Source: Candidatus Eiseniibacteriota bacterium (lineage in GTDB: Bacteria; Eisenbacteria; RBG-16-71-46; SZUA-252). Taken from it: 64,000 nt of DNA. The translations under genes and the position numbers were made by a program. Shown one piece after another: positions 9,421 to 17,462 of this stretch. The notes beneath the pieces were generated by a model. It was not told the origin of the DNA, did no database searches, and saw only the letters and a program-made list of their open reading frames with translations. Each line of letters begins with the position of its first letter. Position 1 is the first letter of the stretch. The stretch covers positions 1 to 64,000 of the forward strand of contig QJVW01000094.1 in assembly GCA_003235575.1 (NCBI GenBank). Direction: 5' to 3'.

Positions 9421-11940
9421 TTACTTGAGGAGGCTCATCTTTCGCGTTCGTCGTCCGCTGTCGGACACCAACTCGCACACATAGACCCCGGACCCGAGGG
9501 GCCGGCCAGCGTCGTCCCGTCCGTCCCACCGCGCCGTGTGCCGTCCGGCCGGCAACACGCCACGGACGAGCGTGCGCACCAGCGCGCCCCGGACCGAGTA
9601 GATCCGCAACGTCGCGCGCTCCGCGACGGGAAGCTCGAACGCGATTTCCGTCGCCGGGTTGAAGGGGTTTGGGCGGTTGCGCTGGAGCGCGAAATGCGGC
9701 GATGGACCGGGGACCGCGTCGAGTTCCGCCGCGGCCGGCGCCTGGATCGCGAAGAGCGAGTCCGAGAGTCCGACGACGGTGGAGGCTCCGACGCGCGCCG
9801 TGCCGCGCACTTTCGCCTGGAGCGTTCCCCACGCCGGTTCGACGAAGAAGGAGAGCGTCCGCGGCGGGCCGGGCGCGACGGCGAACAGGGTCCCGAGCGG
9901 CACCGTGTATGACGCCCCGCCGTCGGTCGACAGATCCAGCACGATCGAGTCCGCCGTGGCCCCGGTCATGACCACCGTCACGGAGTCGGTCTTTCCGGGC
10001 GGCATGAAGAAGCCCTTCGGCGGGTACGTGAACTGAAGGGTCGCAAGCGGCGCCACCGCGGCGGCGGCGTTCAGCTTGCCGTAGCCCCAGGTGGTGTTCG
10101 GCACCGCGCCCGTGAACGCGTCGGTCGTCGCGGTCGCCTGAAGGCGGTTTCGAATCAGCGATGGCGTGCCGGAGGCCCACTCGGGCTGCGCCAGCATCAG
10201 CGCCACGGCGCCCGCGACGTGAGGAGCCGCCATGCTCGTTCCCGATTCCATGGCGTGAACGCCGTCGGTCACCACCACGTCGAGGGTGAAGGAGGCCGCC
10301 GCCGACCGCGCCGCGGCCACGCCGAGCCCCGGCGCGGAGAGATCCGGCTTCAGGCTGCCGTTGCGAAGGGGTCCCGTGCTCGAGTAGGGCGCGATCTGCC
10401 CGAGCGTGGGAATCGGGTTCCAGCAATGGGTCATCGCGTCGGCGGCATCCCAGCAGTCCTTCGTCGCGTGGGCCGCGACCGTGATGACGGAGTCCGCGCT
10501 ACCCGGCGAGCCGATGACGCCGAACGGCGCGTTTCCGGTCGTCCAGAACGCGGCGGCGCCGTTCGAGCCGAGGACGTTGCCGAACAAGTACATGTCGACG
10601 ACGCCGGGCGCCGCAAGCGTCACGGGCGTGAACCGGAACGTCCACGTGCCCGGCTTCGGGACGCGCGCCGACGACTGGTCGAAGATCTCGATGTAGATTT
10701 CGTGGTCTCCGTTGCTCGGGACGGTCGTCCCGTTGAACACGTGAATGAATCCGTCCCCGGAATCGAGCAGTTGATCCTGCGTCACGGAGACCGGTCCCAC
10801 GACGTCGCCGCTCGGTGTCCGGACGGTGACATCGATTTCGTTGAGGCCCGAGTACCAACCCGAGAAGAGCAGGTAGTCGTTCGCGGTCCCGGAATTCTTC
10901 GTGTAGCTCGGGACGGTCAGTTGCATGGAGTCCGGCGCGGTGCCGGCGACCGTGACGCGGCCGTGGATGTCGTCGTCCTGCTTGTTCCCGGCCGTGGTGA
11001 CGACGATCTTTCCCGGACCCGTGAGCGCGCTGACCATCTTGTCGAAGGAGAAGGTGCCGTCATGCGGTCCCTCCTGAGAGCCAAGGCTCAGGTTCACGAC
11101 GGCTTTCTTGCCGAGCGCCGCGGCGCGCACGAACACGTACTTGACGCCGTCCACGATCGCCGTGGATGTGTAGAGGGTCTTGACCACGATGACGTCCGCT
11201 TTCGGCGCGACGCCGACGTAGGTGTGCGCGGGCTGCCCGTTTCCGGTCGCGAGGCCGTTTCCGGCGGCGATCGTGATGACGTGCGTCCCGTGTCCGTCGG
11301 TATCGGCCTCGACCGCCGTGCCCGCGTTGATGGCCGTGGAGTCCCACTCGGTGCCGTAGGTGAATCCCGCCGGCGTCGGTCCAGTCTCGTTGGACTGGTC
11401 CCACAGCGAGACGATGCGCGTCGTGCCGTCGGATCGTCTCAGGTCCGCGTGATCCAGGTCGACGCCGCTGTCCACGATGCCGATCACCACGCCTTCGCCC
11501 GTCTGCCCGGTGATGTCCATCGCGCCGACCGTGCGTAGCGAGGCGACGCCCGCGTCCGCAACGCTCAGGTCGAGGTGCGGCTCGCAGCGCGTGGCGACCT
11601 CGACCCGTTCCAGCCCCGGCGTTTCGAGCAACGCGCCGAGGAGTCCGATGGGGCAGCGTGCCGTCATCCATCCGCCGGCCACCGTATTGATCTCGATGCC
11701 GCGCGCACGGAGGAGCCCGGGCGCGACCGTGCCCTCGATCATCAGGTCGACCATCAGGGAGCCGTCGGACCGGCGTGAAAGGAACCGCGCGTCCATCGCG
11801 GCATCCGGTCGAACGTGGCGAAGCGCGGGAGAGACGGACTTCGGGGTGGCCCTGGCATGGGTCGCCGGTAGCGCGACGCCCAGAATGCCCGAAAGCGCCG
11901 CGACGATCGCGAGGACGCGGAGATGTCGGCACGAGTGCAT
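9421..11940 (-). CDS. Secreted subtilisin-like (S8) serine protease with C-terminal FlgD-like domain
   Basis: The product has 839 residues. A signal peptide (about 1-31) is followed by a prodomain-like segment and a peptidase S8 domain with the full catalytic triad: Asp157 (GIVDSGVD), His217 (DGHGTHV) and Ser569 (ESGTSMAAPHVAG). An insert of about 150 residues between His and Ser is rich in beta-strand and resembles the inserted or accessory domains of large subtilases. The last ~80 residues, with NPFNPATEI and a WDGRD segment ending in a short basic tail, form a FlgD-Ig-like/T9SS-type C-terminal domain, common on secreted proteins of FCB-group bacteria. GAGGA lies 7 bases before the ATG. It is monocistronic by spacing. 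Protein degradation outside the cell is the likely role. Confidence 0.9.
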   Translation of the reverse strand: MHSCRHLRVLAIVAALSGILGVALPATHARATPKSVSPALRHVRPDAAMDARFLSRRSDGSLMVDLMIEGTVAPGLLRARGIEINTVAGGWMTARCPIGLLGALLETPGLERVEVATRCEPHLDLSVADAGVASLRTVGAMDITGQTGEGVVIGIVDSGVDLDHADLRRSDGTTRIVSLWDQSNETGPTPAGFTYGTEWDSTAINAGTAVEADTDGHGTHVITIAAGNGLATGNGQPAHTYVGVAPKADVIVVKTLYTSTAIVDGVKYVFVRAAALGKKAVVNLSLGSQEGPHDGTFSFDKMVSALTGPGKIVVTTAGNKQDDDIHGRVTVAGTAPDSMQLTVPSYTKNSGTANDYLLFSGWYSGLNEIDVTVRTPSGDVVGPVSVTQDQLLDSGDGFIHVFNGTTVPSNGDHEIYIEIFDQSSARVPKPGTWTFRFTPVTLAAPGVVDMYLFGNVLGSNGAAAFWTTGNAPFGVIGSPGSADSVITVAAHATKDCWDAADAMTHCWNPIPTLGQIAPYSSTGPLRNGSLKPDLSAPGLGVAAARSAAASFTLDVVVTDGVHAMESGTSMAAPHVAGAVALMLAQPEWASGTPSLIRNRLQATATTDAFTGAVPNTTWGYGKLNAAAAVAPLATLQFTYPPKGFFMPPGKTDSVTVVMTGATADSIVLDLSTDGGASYTVPLGTLFAVAPGPPRTLSFFVEPAWGTLQAKVRGTARVGASTVVGLSDSLFAIQAPAAAELDAVPGPSPHFALQRNRPNPFNPATEIAFELPVAERATLRIYSVRGALVRTLVRGVLPAGRHTARWDGRDDAGRPLGSGVYVCELVSDSGRRTRKMSLLK

Positions 11941-12039
11941 GGCAGGTCCTCAGGGCGCCCGCGGGCGGGGATGAACAGCCTAGCTTAGCCTCATAATTTT
12001 GAAGCATCGGGCGTGCCTGTGGCAAGCCCCGTGGGGCGG

Positions 12040-13101
12040 CTATAAACCCTTCAGCGCTTTCAGCGTAGCGGCCCTGGCCGGCAGGCGCTGGACGCCGGCG
12101 GCGGTTGCCCAGCGCGCATTCCCCCCATGCTGGTCGGACCCAGCCGCGACCTCCCAGACTTCGATCGTGTAGTCGTGCGAGTACGTGCGGTGACGGATCG
12201 TTCGGAGCGGGCCGCGCGGTGGATCCAGCACGCCGTTCGCTCGAGCCAGGAACGTGGCGGCGCGGCGGGCGGCGGGCGGCCGAGATACGGCCATGCTGGG
12301 CGGGGCGACGGTCGCGCCGCCGTCGGCGGGATCGGGCAGCAGCAGCACGCGACGACCGCGCCGCACCAAGAGCATCACGCGATGCTCCTTGCGCGGAGTC
12401 TGTAGCCCCGCCGCCTCGGGGTAGCGGTCGGGGCGGCCGCTGCGTCGCGCGCGGCACCATCGCTCGACGGGACAACGCTCGCAGAGCGGATCCCGCGCGA
12501 GGCATACCGTCGCGCCCAATTCCATCAGGGCCTGCGTCCAGTCTCCGGGTCGCGGTCCCGGCGCCAGCGCCTCCGCCCGCGCGGTCACCGCACGGCGGAG
12601 CGCCGGATCGTCGCGCCGGCCCTTTCGGCCATCCCAGCGCGCGATCACGCGGACGACGTTCCCATCGACCGCGGCGGCCGGTACGCCGAAGGCGATGCTC
12701 GCGATCGCCGCGGCCGTGTAGGCGCCGATGCCCGGAAGGGCCCGCAGCCCGTCGAGGGATTGCGGCACCGCCCCGGCGTGCTCCCTGACGACGAGGCGCG
12801 CTCCACGATGAAGGTTGCGGGCGCGCCGGTAATAGCCGAGGCCCGACCATGCCGTCAGGACCGCCGTCTCCCGCGCGCGGGCCAGCGCGCCAACCGTCGG
12901 AAAGCGCGCGAGGAACCGTTCGAAGAACGGGATCACCGTCTCCACGCGCGTCTGTTGCAGCATGATCTCGCTCACCCAGATCGCGTACGGATCCCGCGTG
13001 CGCCGCCACGGAAGGTCGCGGTGATGGACGCGGTACCAGCGGAGAAGCGCGGCGCGGCGGGCCGCGTCGTCGCGGTCGGACCGCCGGCGGGTCGGCGTCA
13101 C
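12040..13101 (-). CDS. mutY: A/G-specific adenine glycosylase MutY
   Basis: The product has 353 residues. It removes adenine mispaired with 8-oxoguanine, protecting against oxidative mutation. Evidence: the helix-hairpin-helix LPGIGAYTAAAIAS, the downstream catalytic-Asp segment VDGNVVRV, the catalytic Glu45 in WVSEIMLQQTRV, and an Fe-S loop with the exact MutY spacing C-x6-C-x2-C-x5-C (CLARDPLCERCPVERWC). The C-terminal ~120 residues form the expected NUDIX-like 8-oxoG recognition domain, here short. The start is a GTG overlapping the hpnE stop (GTGA), so it is translationally coupled to the squalene operon. The pairing probably reflects shared transcription rather than shared pathway. Confidence 0.93.
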   Translation of the reverse strand: MTPTRRRSDRDDAARRAALLRWYRVHHRDLPWRRTRDPYAIWVSEIMLQQTRVETVIPFFERFLARFPTVGALARARETAVLTAWSGLGYYRRARNLHRGARLVVREHAGAVPQSLDGLRALPGIGAYTAAAIASIAFGVPAAAVDGNVVRVIARWDGRKGRRDDPALRRAVTARAEALAPGPRPGDWTQALMELGATVCLARDPLCERCPVERWCRARRSGRPDRYPEAAGLQTPRKEHRVMLLVRRGRRVLLLPDPADGGATVAPPSMAVSRPPAARRAATFLARANGVLDPPRGPLRTIRHRTYSHDYTIEVWEVAAGSDQHGGNARWATAAGVQRLPARAATLKALKGL

Positions 13102-14420
13102 GCGATGCGTTCGGCCGCGCGATGCCCGCTGATCACGGCGCTTTCGATGGTGGCCGGCAGGCCGGTATCGGTCCAATCGCCGGCAAGGTAGAGACCGGCA
13201 ACGGCCGTCTCGGCGCCGGGTCGATGCGCCTGGACCATCGGCGTGGAGCGGATGGTCGCGCGGCGTTCCTTGAACACCCGCGCGTCCAGAACGCGGGCAT
13301 CGCGCGCCGCGGAAAACGCCTCGCGGAGTTCGGCGGTCGTCTCCGACGCGATCACGGCGACGTCGCGCGTCGTATCGGCGAAGGCGGCGCTTCGAATGGT
13401 GCCGACCTGGTGACGGCCCGGCACGCGGCTCCCGCGATCGAACGCCCACTGGGTCGCGGTTCCGATCATGCCGATGAACCGCGAAGGAAGCACCGGTCGG
13501 TCGAACGTGTGCACCGTGGAGACGATGGGCGCCCATGGCGTCGCCACCACGTGCCGGTAGGGGGCGAGAAGCTCGGAGCCCAGCATCCATCCGAACCGTT
13601 CGTGCGGCACGGCGAGCACGACCGCGCCGGCGTCGAGGTGCTGCCCACCCAGCAGGGAGACGCCGGCAACGCGGCCGTTCGCGACGCGCACGCCGAGCGC
13701 GGTCGTGCGAAACCGGACCGCGCCGCCCCGCGCCGTGAGATACGGCTCGAACCCCGCGAGCAGCTCCCCGAGGCCCCGCCTCGCCAGGGCCAGGCCGCTC
13801 TTCGGAGCGGGCGCGCCGAGGAGTTGATCGAGCACGCGGGCGAACAGGAGCGCCGATCCGTCCTCGGGACTCTCGTTGAGGGCCGCGATGGCCAGGGGTT
13901 CCAGAACGGTTCGAAGATCCTTCGCGTCGCCGATGCCCTGGCGGCCCGACAGCCATTCGGCGACGGTGAGCGACTCGGCCGCTTCCGGGGAGGCGAGAAG
14001 CGCCTTGACCTTGTCACGGAGCGCGAACGCCGCGATGCGTCCGGCCCCGGAGAGGCGCGAGCAGGAGCCGATGGCCGCCAACCAATGGAACGGCGCGGGG
14101 AGGTTCGGCGCGGAGAGGGCGTAGGCGCCGAACCCGCGCTCCCAGAAGTGAATCCGCAGCGTGGCGTCCGCGTGGAGGGCGCCGCGGGTCCCGAGCCGGT
14201 CGAGCAAGCGGAGCGTTTCGCCGTAGAAGGAGCCGAGGACGTGCTGCCCGTTGTCGCGGACCTCGCCGGTGCGCGGGTCGGTCCAGGAAGCCGCGCGTCC
14301 TCCGACGCGCTGCCGCGTCTCGATCACGGTGACGCGGGCGCCCCGCTCCGCGAGCGCGGTGGCGGCCGCGACGCCGGCGAAGCCGGCGCCGACCACCAAG
14401 ACGTCCGGCGCGCCCGCCAT
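13098..14420 (-). CDS. hpnE: Hydroxysqualene dehydroxylase HpnE (squalene-associated FAD-dependent desaturase)
   Basis: The product has 440 residues. It is an FAD-dependent amine-oxidase/phytoene-desaturase fold enzyme that reduces hydroxysqualene to squalene. The dinucleotide-binding motif VVGAGFAGVAAA lies at about residues 9-20, followed by the Glu that binds the ribose (IETRQRVGGRA). The C-terminal FAD motif is GLYLAGDWTDTGLPATIESA. It sits immediately after hpnC and hpnD in the order seen in hopanoid operons, which distinguishes it from carotenoid desaturases. An 11-base gap separates it from hpnD. No squalene-hopene cyclase is in the window, so the end product cannot be read from here. 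Confidence 0.9.
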   Translation of the reverse strand: MAGAPDVLVVGAGFAGVAAATALAERGARVTVIETRQRVGGRAASWTDPRTGEVRDNGQHVLGSFYGETLRLLDRLGTRGALHADATLRIHFWERGFGAYALSAPNLPAPFHWLAAIGSCSRLSGAGRIAAFALRDKVKALLASPEAAESLTVAEWLSGRQGIGDAKDLRTVLEPLAIAALNESPEDGSALLFARVLDQLLGAPAPKSGLALARRGLGELLAGFEPYLTARGGAVRFRTTALGVRVANGRVAGVSLLGGQHLDAGAVVLAVPHERFGWMLGSELLAPYRHVVATPWAPIVSTVHTFDRPVLPSRFIGMIGTATQWAFDRGSRVPGRHQVGTIRSAAFADTTRDVAVIASETTAELREAFSAARDARVLDARVFKERRATIRSTPMVQAHRPGAETAVAGLYLAGDWTDTGLPATIESAVISGHRAAERIA

Positions 14421-14431
14421 GGCCCGCGCGC

Positions 14432-15325
14432 TCAGCGGCCGAGCCGGATCGCGGCGGCGGTCGTGGCCGCGATCCAGACGCGCTCGAGACGCGGCACGCG
14501 GATTTCGCGCGCGAAGACGTCGTAGCCGGACGCCTCGATCCGCTCCAGCAGACGGTGGTAGACGCGGCCCATGATTTCCGCGGCCACGTAGCGGCGCCGA
14601 TCCAGGGTCCGCATCTCGCGCTCCGCCGCGTCGAAGTACGTGCGCGCGCGGTCCGCCTGGTAGCGCAGGAGCCGGACCGTCTCCTCGGTCCGCTCTCCCC
14701 GGAGGATCGTCTCCTCCGGGACGCCGAAGCGCTCACGCTCGTCGGCGGGAAGGTAGATGCGCCCGCGCGCCGCGTCCGTGCCGACGTCGCGGAGGATGTT
14801 CGTCAACTGAAGCGCCAAGCCCAGCGACTCGGCATACGCGCGCGCCCGCTCCTCCTCGTCTCCGAAGACATGCAGGCAGATGAGCCCAACGACCGAGGCG
14901 ACGCGGAAGCAGTATCCGCGCAGCGCCGCGAAGGTGTCGTAACGCTCGTGATCCAGGTCCATCTCCACGCCCTCGACGAGTTCCTCGAGGTACCGGAGCG
15001 GAATTCCGAATCGCCGGACGTGCGGCGCCAGGGCGATGCTTTCCGGCTCCCGTGGCAGTCCCTCGGCCAGGGCGGCCACGTCCCGCCGCCACGCCTCGAT
15101 CCTGTGCCGGGCCCGATCGGGATCGGGCTCCTCGTCGACGGAATCGTCCACCGCGCGGCTCCAGGCGTGGATGGCGCGAATGGCGTCCCGCTGTTCGCGC
15201 GGCAGAAGCACGAAGGCCACGCCGAACGTCGTGCTTCGCGTCGGCGCGGGGGCGCGCCGGTCGGCGACCGGGGCGCCGTCGGGACCCGGCGGCTCGATCA
15301 CGGGGGCTTCGAGCGGCGGCGTCAC
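14432..15325 (-). CDS. hpnD: Presqualene diphosphate synthase HpnD
   Basis: The product has 297 residues. It condenses two farnesyl diphosphates into presqualene diphosphate. Both Asp-rich metal-binding motifs of the squalene/phytoene synthase family are present: DDSVDEEPD (about residues 65-73) and, in the second, LTNILRDVGTDAARGR. The motif RGRIYLPADE follows. The GTG start overlaps the hpnC stop (GTGA). The first ~25 residues are Pro-rich and unlike the usual start of the family, so a later start is possible. Phytoene synthase (CrtB) would look similar; the neighbours hpnC and hpnE favour squalene. Confidence 0.9.
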   Translation of the reverse strand: MTPPLEAPVIEPPGPDGAPVADRRAPAPTRSTTFGVAFVLLPREQRDAIRAIHAWSRAVDDSVDEEPDPDRARHRIEAWRRDVAALAEGLPREPESIALAPHVRRFGIPLRYLEELVEGVEMDLDHERYDTFAALRGYCFRVASVVGLICLHVFGDEEERARAYAESLGLALQLTNILRDVGTDAARGRIYLPADERERFGVPEETILRGERTEETVRLLRYQADRARTYFDAAEREMRTLDRRRYVAAEIMGRVYHRLLERIEASGYDVFAREIRVPRLERVWIAATTAAAIRLGR

Positions 15326-16221
15326 CCGTCGAACCCCAGGAACGCCGCGAGCGCGACGCGCGCCCGGCTCCATCCGCTCAGGGACGGGCGTCGGTGGATC
15401 ACGCGCCAGCCGCGCCGCGCGACCGCGCGCAGGATCGAGCGACCGCCAAGCACGGTGGCGCGCAGTTGGATCGAAAGCGGGAACGGCGTCACGCGGCAGA
15501 CCAACCGCCCCTGTTCGAAGAGCTTGTCCGTCGCGTTGCATTCGTGGAGCAGGAGGCGCGTCAGGCGCGGCCGCGACGCCGCCGCGGTGAGCGTCTCCAC
15601 CTCCAGGTCGAATCGCCGCAGGTCCTCGAGGGGGATGAAGACGCGACCCCGTTCGAGGTCGCGGCCAAGGTCCTGCCACATGTTCGTCAATTGCAGCGCC
15701 GTGCAGAGCGCGTCCGAGGCGCGGATCGTTTCCGGGTCGTCGATGTCGTGCAGCGCCAGAACCAGGCGGCCGATCGTGTTCGCGCTGCCGCGGCAGTACG
15801 CGAGCAGATCGTCCCACACCGCGTATCGGGTGTTCCGGGCGTCGTCGCGAAAGGCGGCGAGCAGATCGAAGAACGGCTCGGCGGGAAGGGTGAATCGATC
15901 GACGGCGTCCGCCAGCGCCGTGAGGAGCGGTCCGCGCGGAGTTCCGTCCAGCGCCGCGATCAGGGCGGCCTCGATCCGGTCCAGGGCCGCCAGCCGGTGC
16001 TCGGACGGAGCGTCGGCGTCGGCCACGTCGTCGGCGGTCCGCGCGAAGGCGTAGATCGCCGCGAGGGCGAGCCGCCGCTCGGCTCCCAGCAGCCGCATGG
16101 CGACGGGGAAGTTCTCCGCGTGCGCGCGCACGATGGCGTCGCACACGGCGTAGGCCTCGTGGAGCGGAACCGGCTCTCCCTCGAACTCGGGATGTTCGAT
16201 GTTCCGGGCGGGCGTCGACAT
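15322..16221 (-). CDS. hpnC: Hydroxysqualene synthase HpnC
   Basis: The product has 299 residues. It is a squalene/phytoene synthase family enzyme that turns presqualene diphosphate into hydroxysqualene. Asp-rich motifs: ARTADDVADADAPSE near residue 60 and LTNMWQDLGRDLERGR near 170, followed by VFIPLEDL. GAGGAGA lies just upstream of the ATG. It is the first gene of hpnC-hpnD-hpnE-mutY. HpnC and HpnD are paralogues that act in sequence; assignment of which is which rests on gene order and on the HpnC-like N-terminus (HAENFPVAMRLL). Confidence 0.9.
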   Translation of the reverse strand: MSTPARNIEHPEFEGEPVPLHEAYAVCDAIVRAHAENFPVAMRLLGAERRLALAAIYAFARTADDVADADAPSEHRLAALDRIEAALIAALDGTPRGPLLTALADAVDRFTLPAEPFFDLLAAFRDDARNTRYAVWDDLLAYCRGSANTIGRLVLALHDIDDPETIRASDALCTALQLTNMWQDLGRDLERGRVFIPLEDLRRFDLEVETLTAAASRPRLTRLLLHECNATDKLFEQGRLVCRVTPFPLSIQLRATVLGGRSILRAVARRGWRVIHRRPSLSGWSRARVALAAFLGFDG

Positions 16222-16237
16222 GGGTCTCCTCGCGTCC

Positions 16238-16296
16238 GCGCCGGCAACCGGCGCGCCGACGGCCAGTACATCACGCGGGCCTTGGGGCGTCAAGGC
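16238..16296 (-). terminator. Two short hairpins between the VWA gene and hpnC
   Basis: Two inverted repeats lie in the 107-base gap: GCGCCGG/CCGGCGC around a 3-base loop (16238-16254) and GCCTTG/CAAGGC around a 6-base loop (16279-16296). On the minus strand they follow the VWA gene and precede hpnC. Neither has a clear U-run, so attenuation or weak termination is only a possibility. Confidence 0.3.
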
Positions 16297-16328
16297 GGCC
16301 GCGCGGGGCGGAAGCCCGCGCGCAGCGT

Positions 16329-17432
16329 CTACTGCACGCGCCGTCGCCGGTTCTGACTGTAGTCGACGAAGAGGTAGGAGCCGAGCGAGTCGAGGTCGGA
16401 GTAGTAGGCGCGCCCCTTGTTCAGCTGCGTGAACCGTTCCACGAACCGAACCAGGTACGGGTCCTGCGTCACCATGAAGGTCGTGACCGGGATCTTCTTG
16501 CGGCGGCACTGGACGGCCTCGTCCAGGGTCTTGTTCACGATCTTCGGGTCGAGGCCGAACGCGTTCTTGTAGAGCCGGCCGTTCTCGTGGATCGCGGACG
16601 GCTTCCCGTCGGTGATCATGAAGATCTGCTTGTTCACGTGCTTCTGCCTTCCGAGAATCTTCTGCGCCAGCTGCAGCCCCGCCTTCGTGTTCGTGTGGTA
16701 CGGCCCCACCGAGGCGTAGGGGATGTCGCGCACCTTCACCTCCCACGCATCGTCTCCGAAGAGCGCCACGGCGATCGAATCCTTGGGGTAGCGCGTCATG
16801 ATCAGCTCGGAGAGCGCCAGCGCCGCCTGTTTGGCCGGCGTGATGCGATCCTCGCCGTAGAGGATCATCGAGTGGCTGACGTCGATCAGGACGACCGTGG
16901 CGCAGGAGGAGAGGCTTTCCGTCTCGAAGACCTCCAGGTCTTCCTCGGAAAGCGAGGAGCCATCGGCGCCCGGCTCCCCCCCGGCTCGGCGCATGGAATT
17001 GCGGACGCTGGAGAGGAAATCGATATCGGCGATTGAATCGCCGAACGCGTAGGGGCGCGTTTCGGAGATCTTCTCTCCTCCGGATCCGGTGCGGGGGACG
17101 CGGTGCTCGCCTGCCGAATCGCGCGCGAGGTCCGAGAAGATCCGTTCCAGGGAGTCCTTCCGGATCATCCGCTCGCCCGTTCGGGTGAGAACCGTCTTGC
17201 CGTCCACGTCCCGAATCGCGTCCTGTTCGCGGAGCCGCTTCTTGAAGTCCTCCAGCGTGAACTTCTCGTTGAAGAACCCGAAACGTTCGCCCAGTTCCTC
17301 CATGGCCTGGAGCGCTTCGTCCACGTTTCCGTCGGTCATGAGGAGCAGGCGGTTGTAGAGCGACAGGAGATTCTTCAGGAAGTTCATGTCCCGAAGCATC
17401 GTGTCGTCCCATTGCGAGTACCGGAAATCCAT
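16329..17432 (-). CDS. VWA-domain protein paired with MoxR-type ATPase
   Basis: The product has 367 residues. The C-terminal half is a von Willebrand A domain with the metal-ion-dependent adhesion motif DVSHS at residues 184-188 and a further conserved Asp in MITDGKPS. The N-terminal half (about 1-110) is charged and helical. It lies 30 bases downstream of a MoxR/magnesium-chelatase-like ATPase, the standard partner of such VWA proteins. These pairs act as chaperone-like machines that insert metals or remodel protein complexes; the client here is unknown. No signal peptide is visible, so it is cytoplasmic. Confidence 0.8.
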   Translation of the reverse strand: MDFRYSQWDDTMLRDMNFLKNLLSLYNRLLLMTDGNVDEALQAMEELGERFGFFNEKFTLEDFKKRLREQDAIRDVDGKTVLTRTGERMIRKDSLERIFSDLARDSAGEHRVPRTGSGGEKISETRPYAFGDSIADIDFLSSVRNSMRRAGGEPGADGSSLSEEDLEVFETESLSSCATVVLIDVSHSMILYGEDRITPAKQAALALSELIMTRYPKDSIAVALFGDDAWEVKVRDIPYASVGPYHTNTKAGLQLAQKILGRQKHVNKQIFMITDGKPSAIHENGRLYKNAFGLDPKIVNKTLDEAVQCRRKKIPVTTFMVTQDPYLVRFVERFTQLNKGRAYYSDLDSLGSYLFVDYSQNRRRRVQ

Positions 17433-17462
17433 GTCGGGGTCCGTCGGCGGCGACGCCGGCGC

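Noticed and set aside
14432-16221. hpnC and hpnD as carotenoid phytoene synthases
   Set aside because: The folds are the same, but the two adjacent paralogues followed by an HpnE-type oxidoreductase match the squalene route and no carotenoid genes are present.
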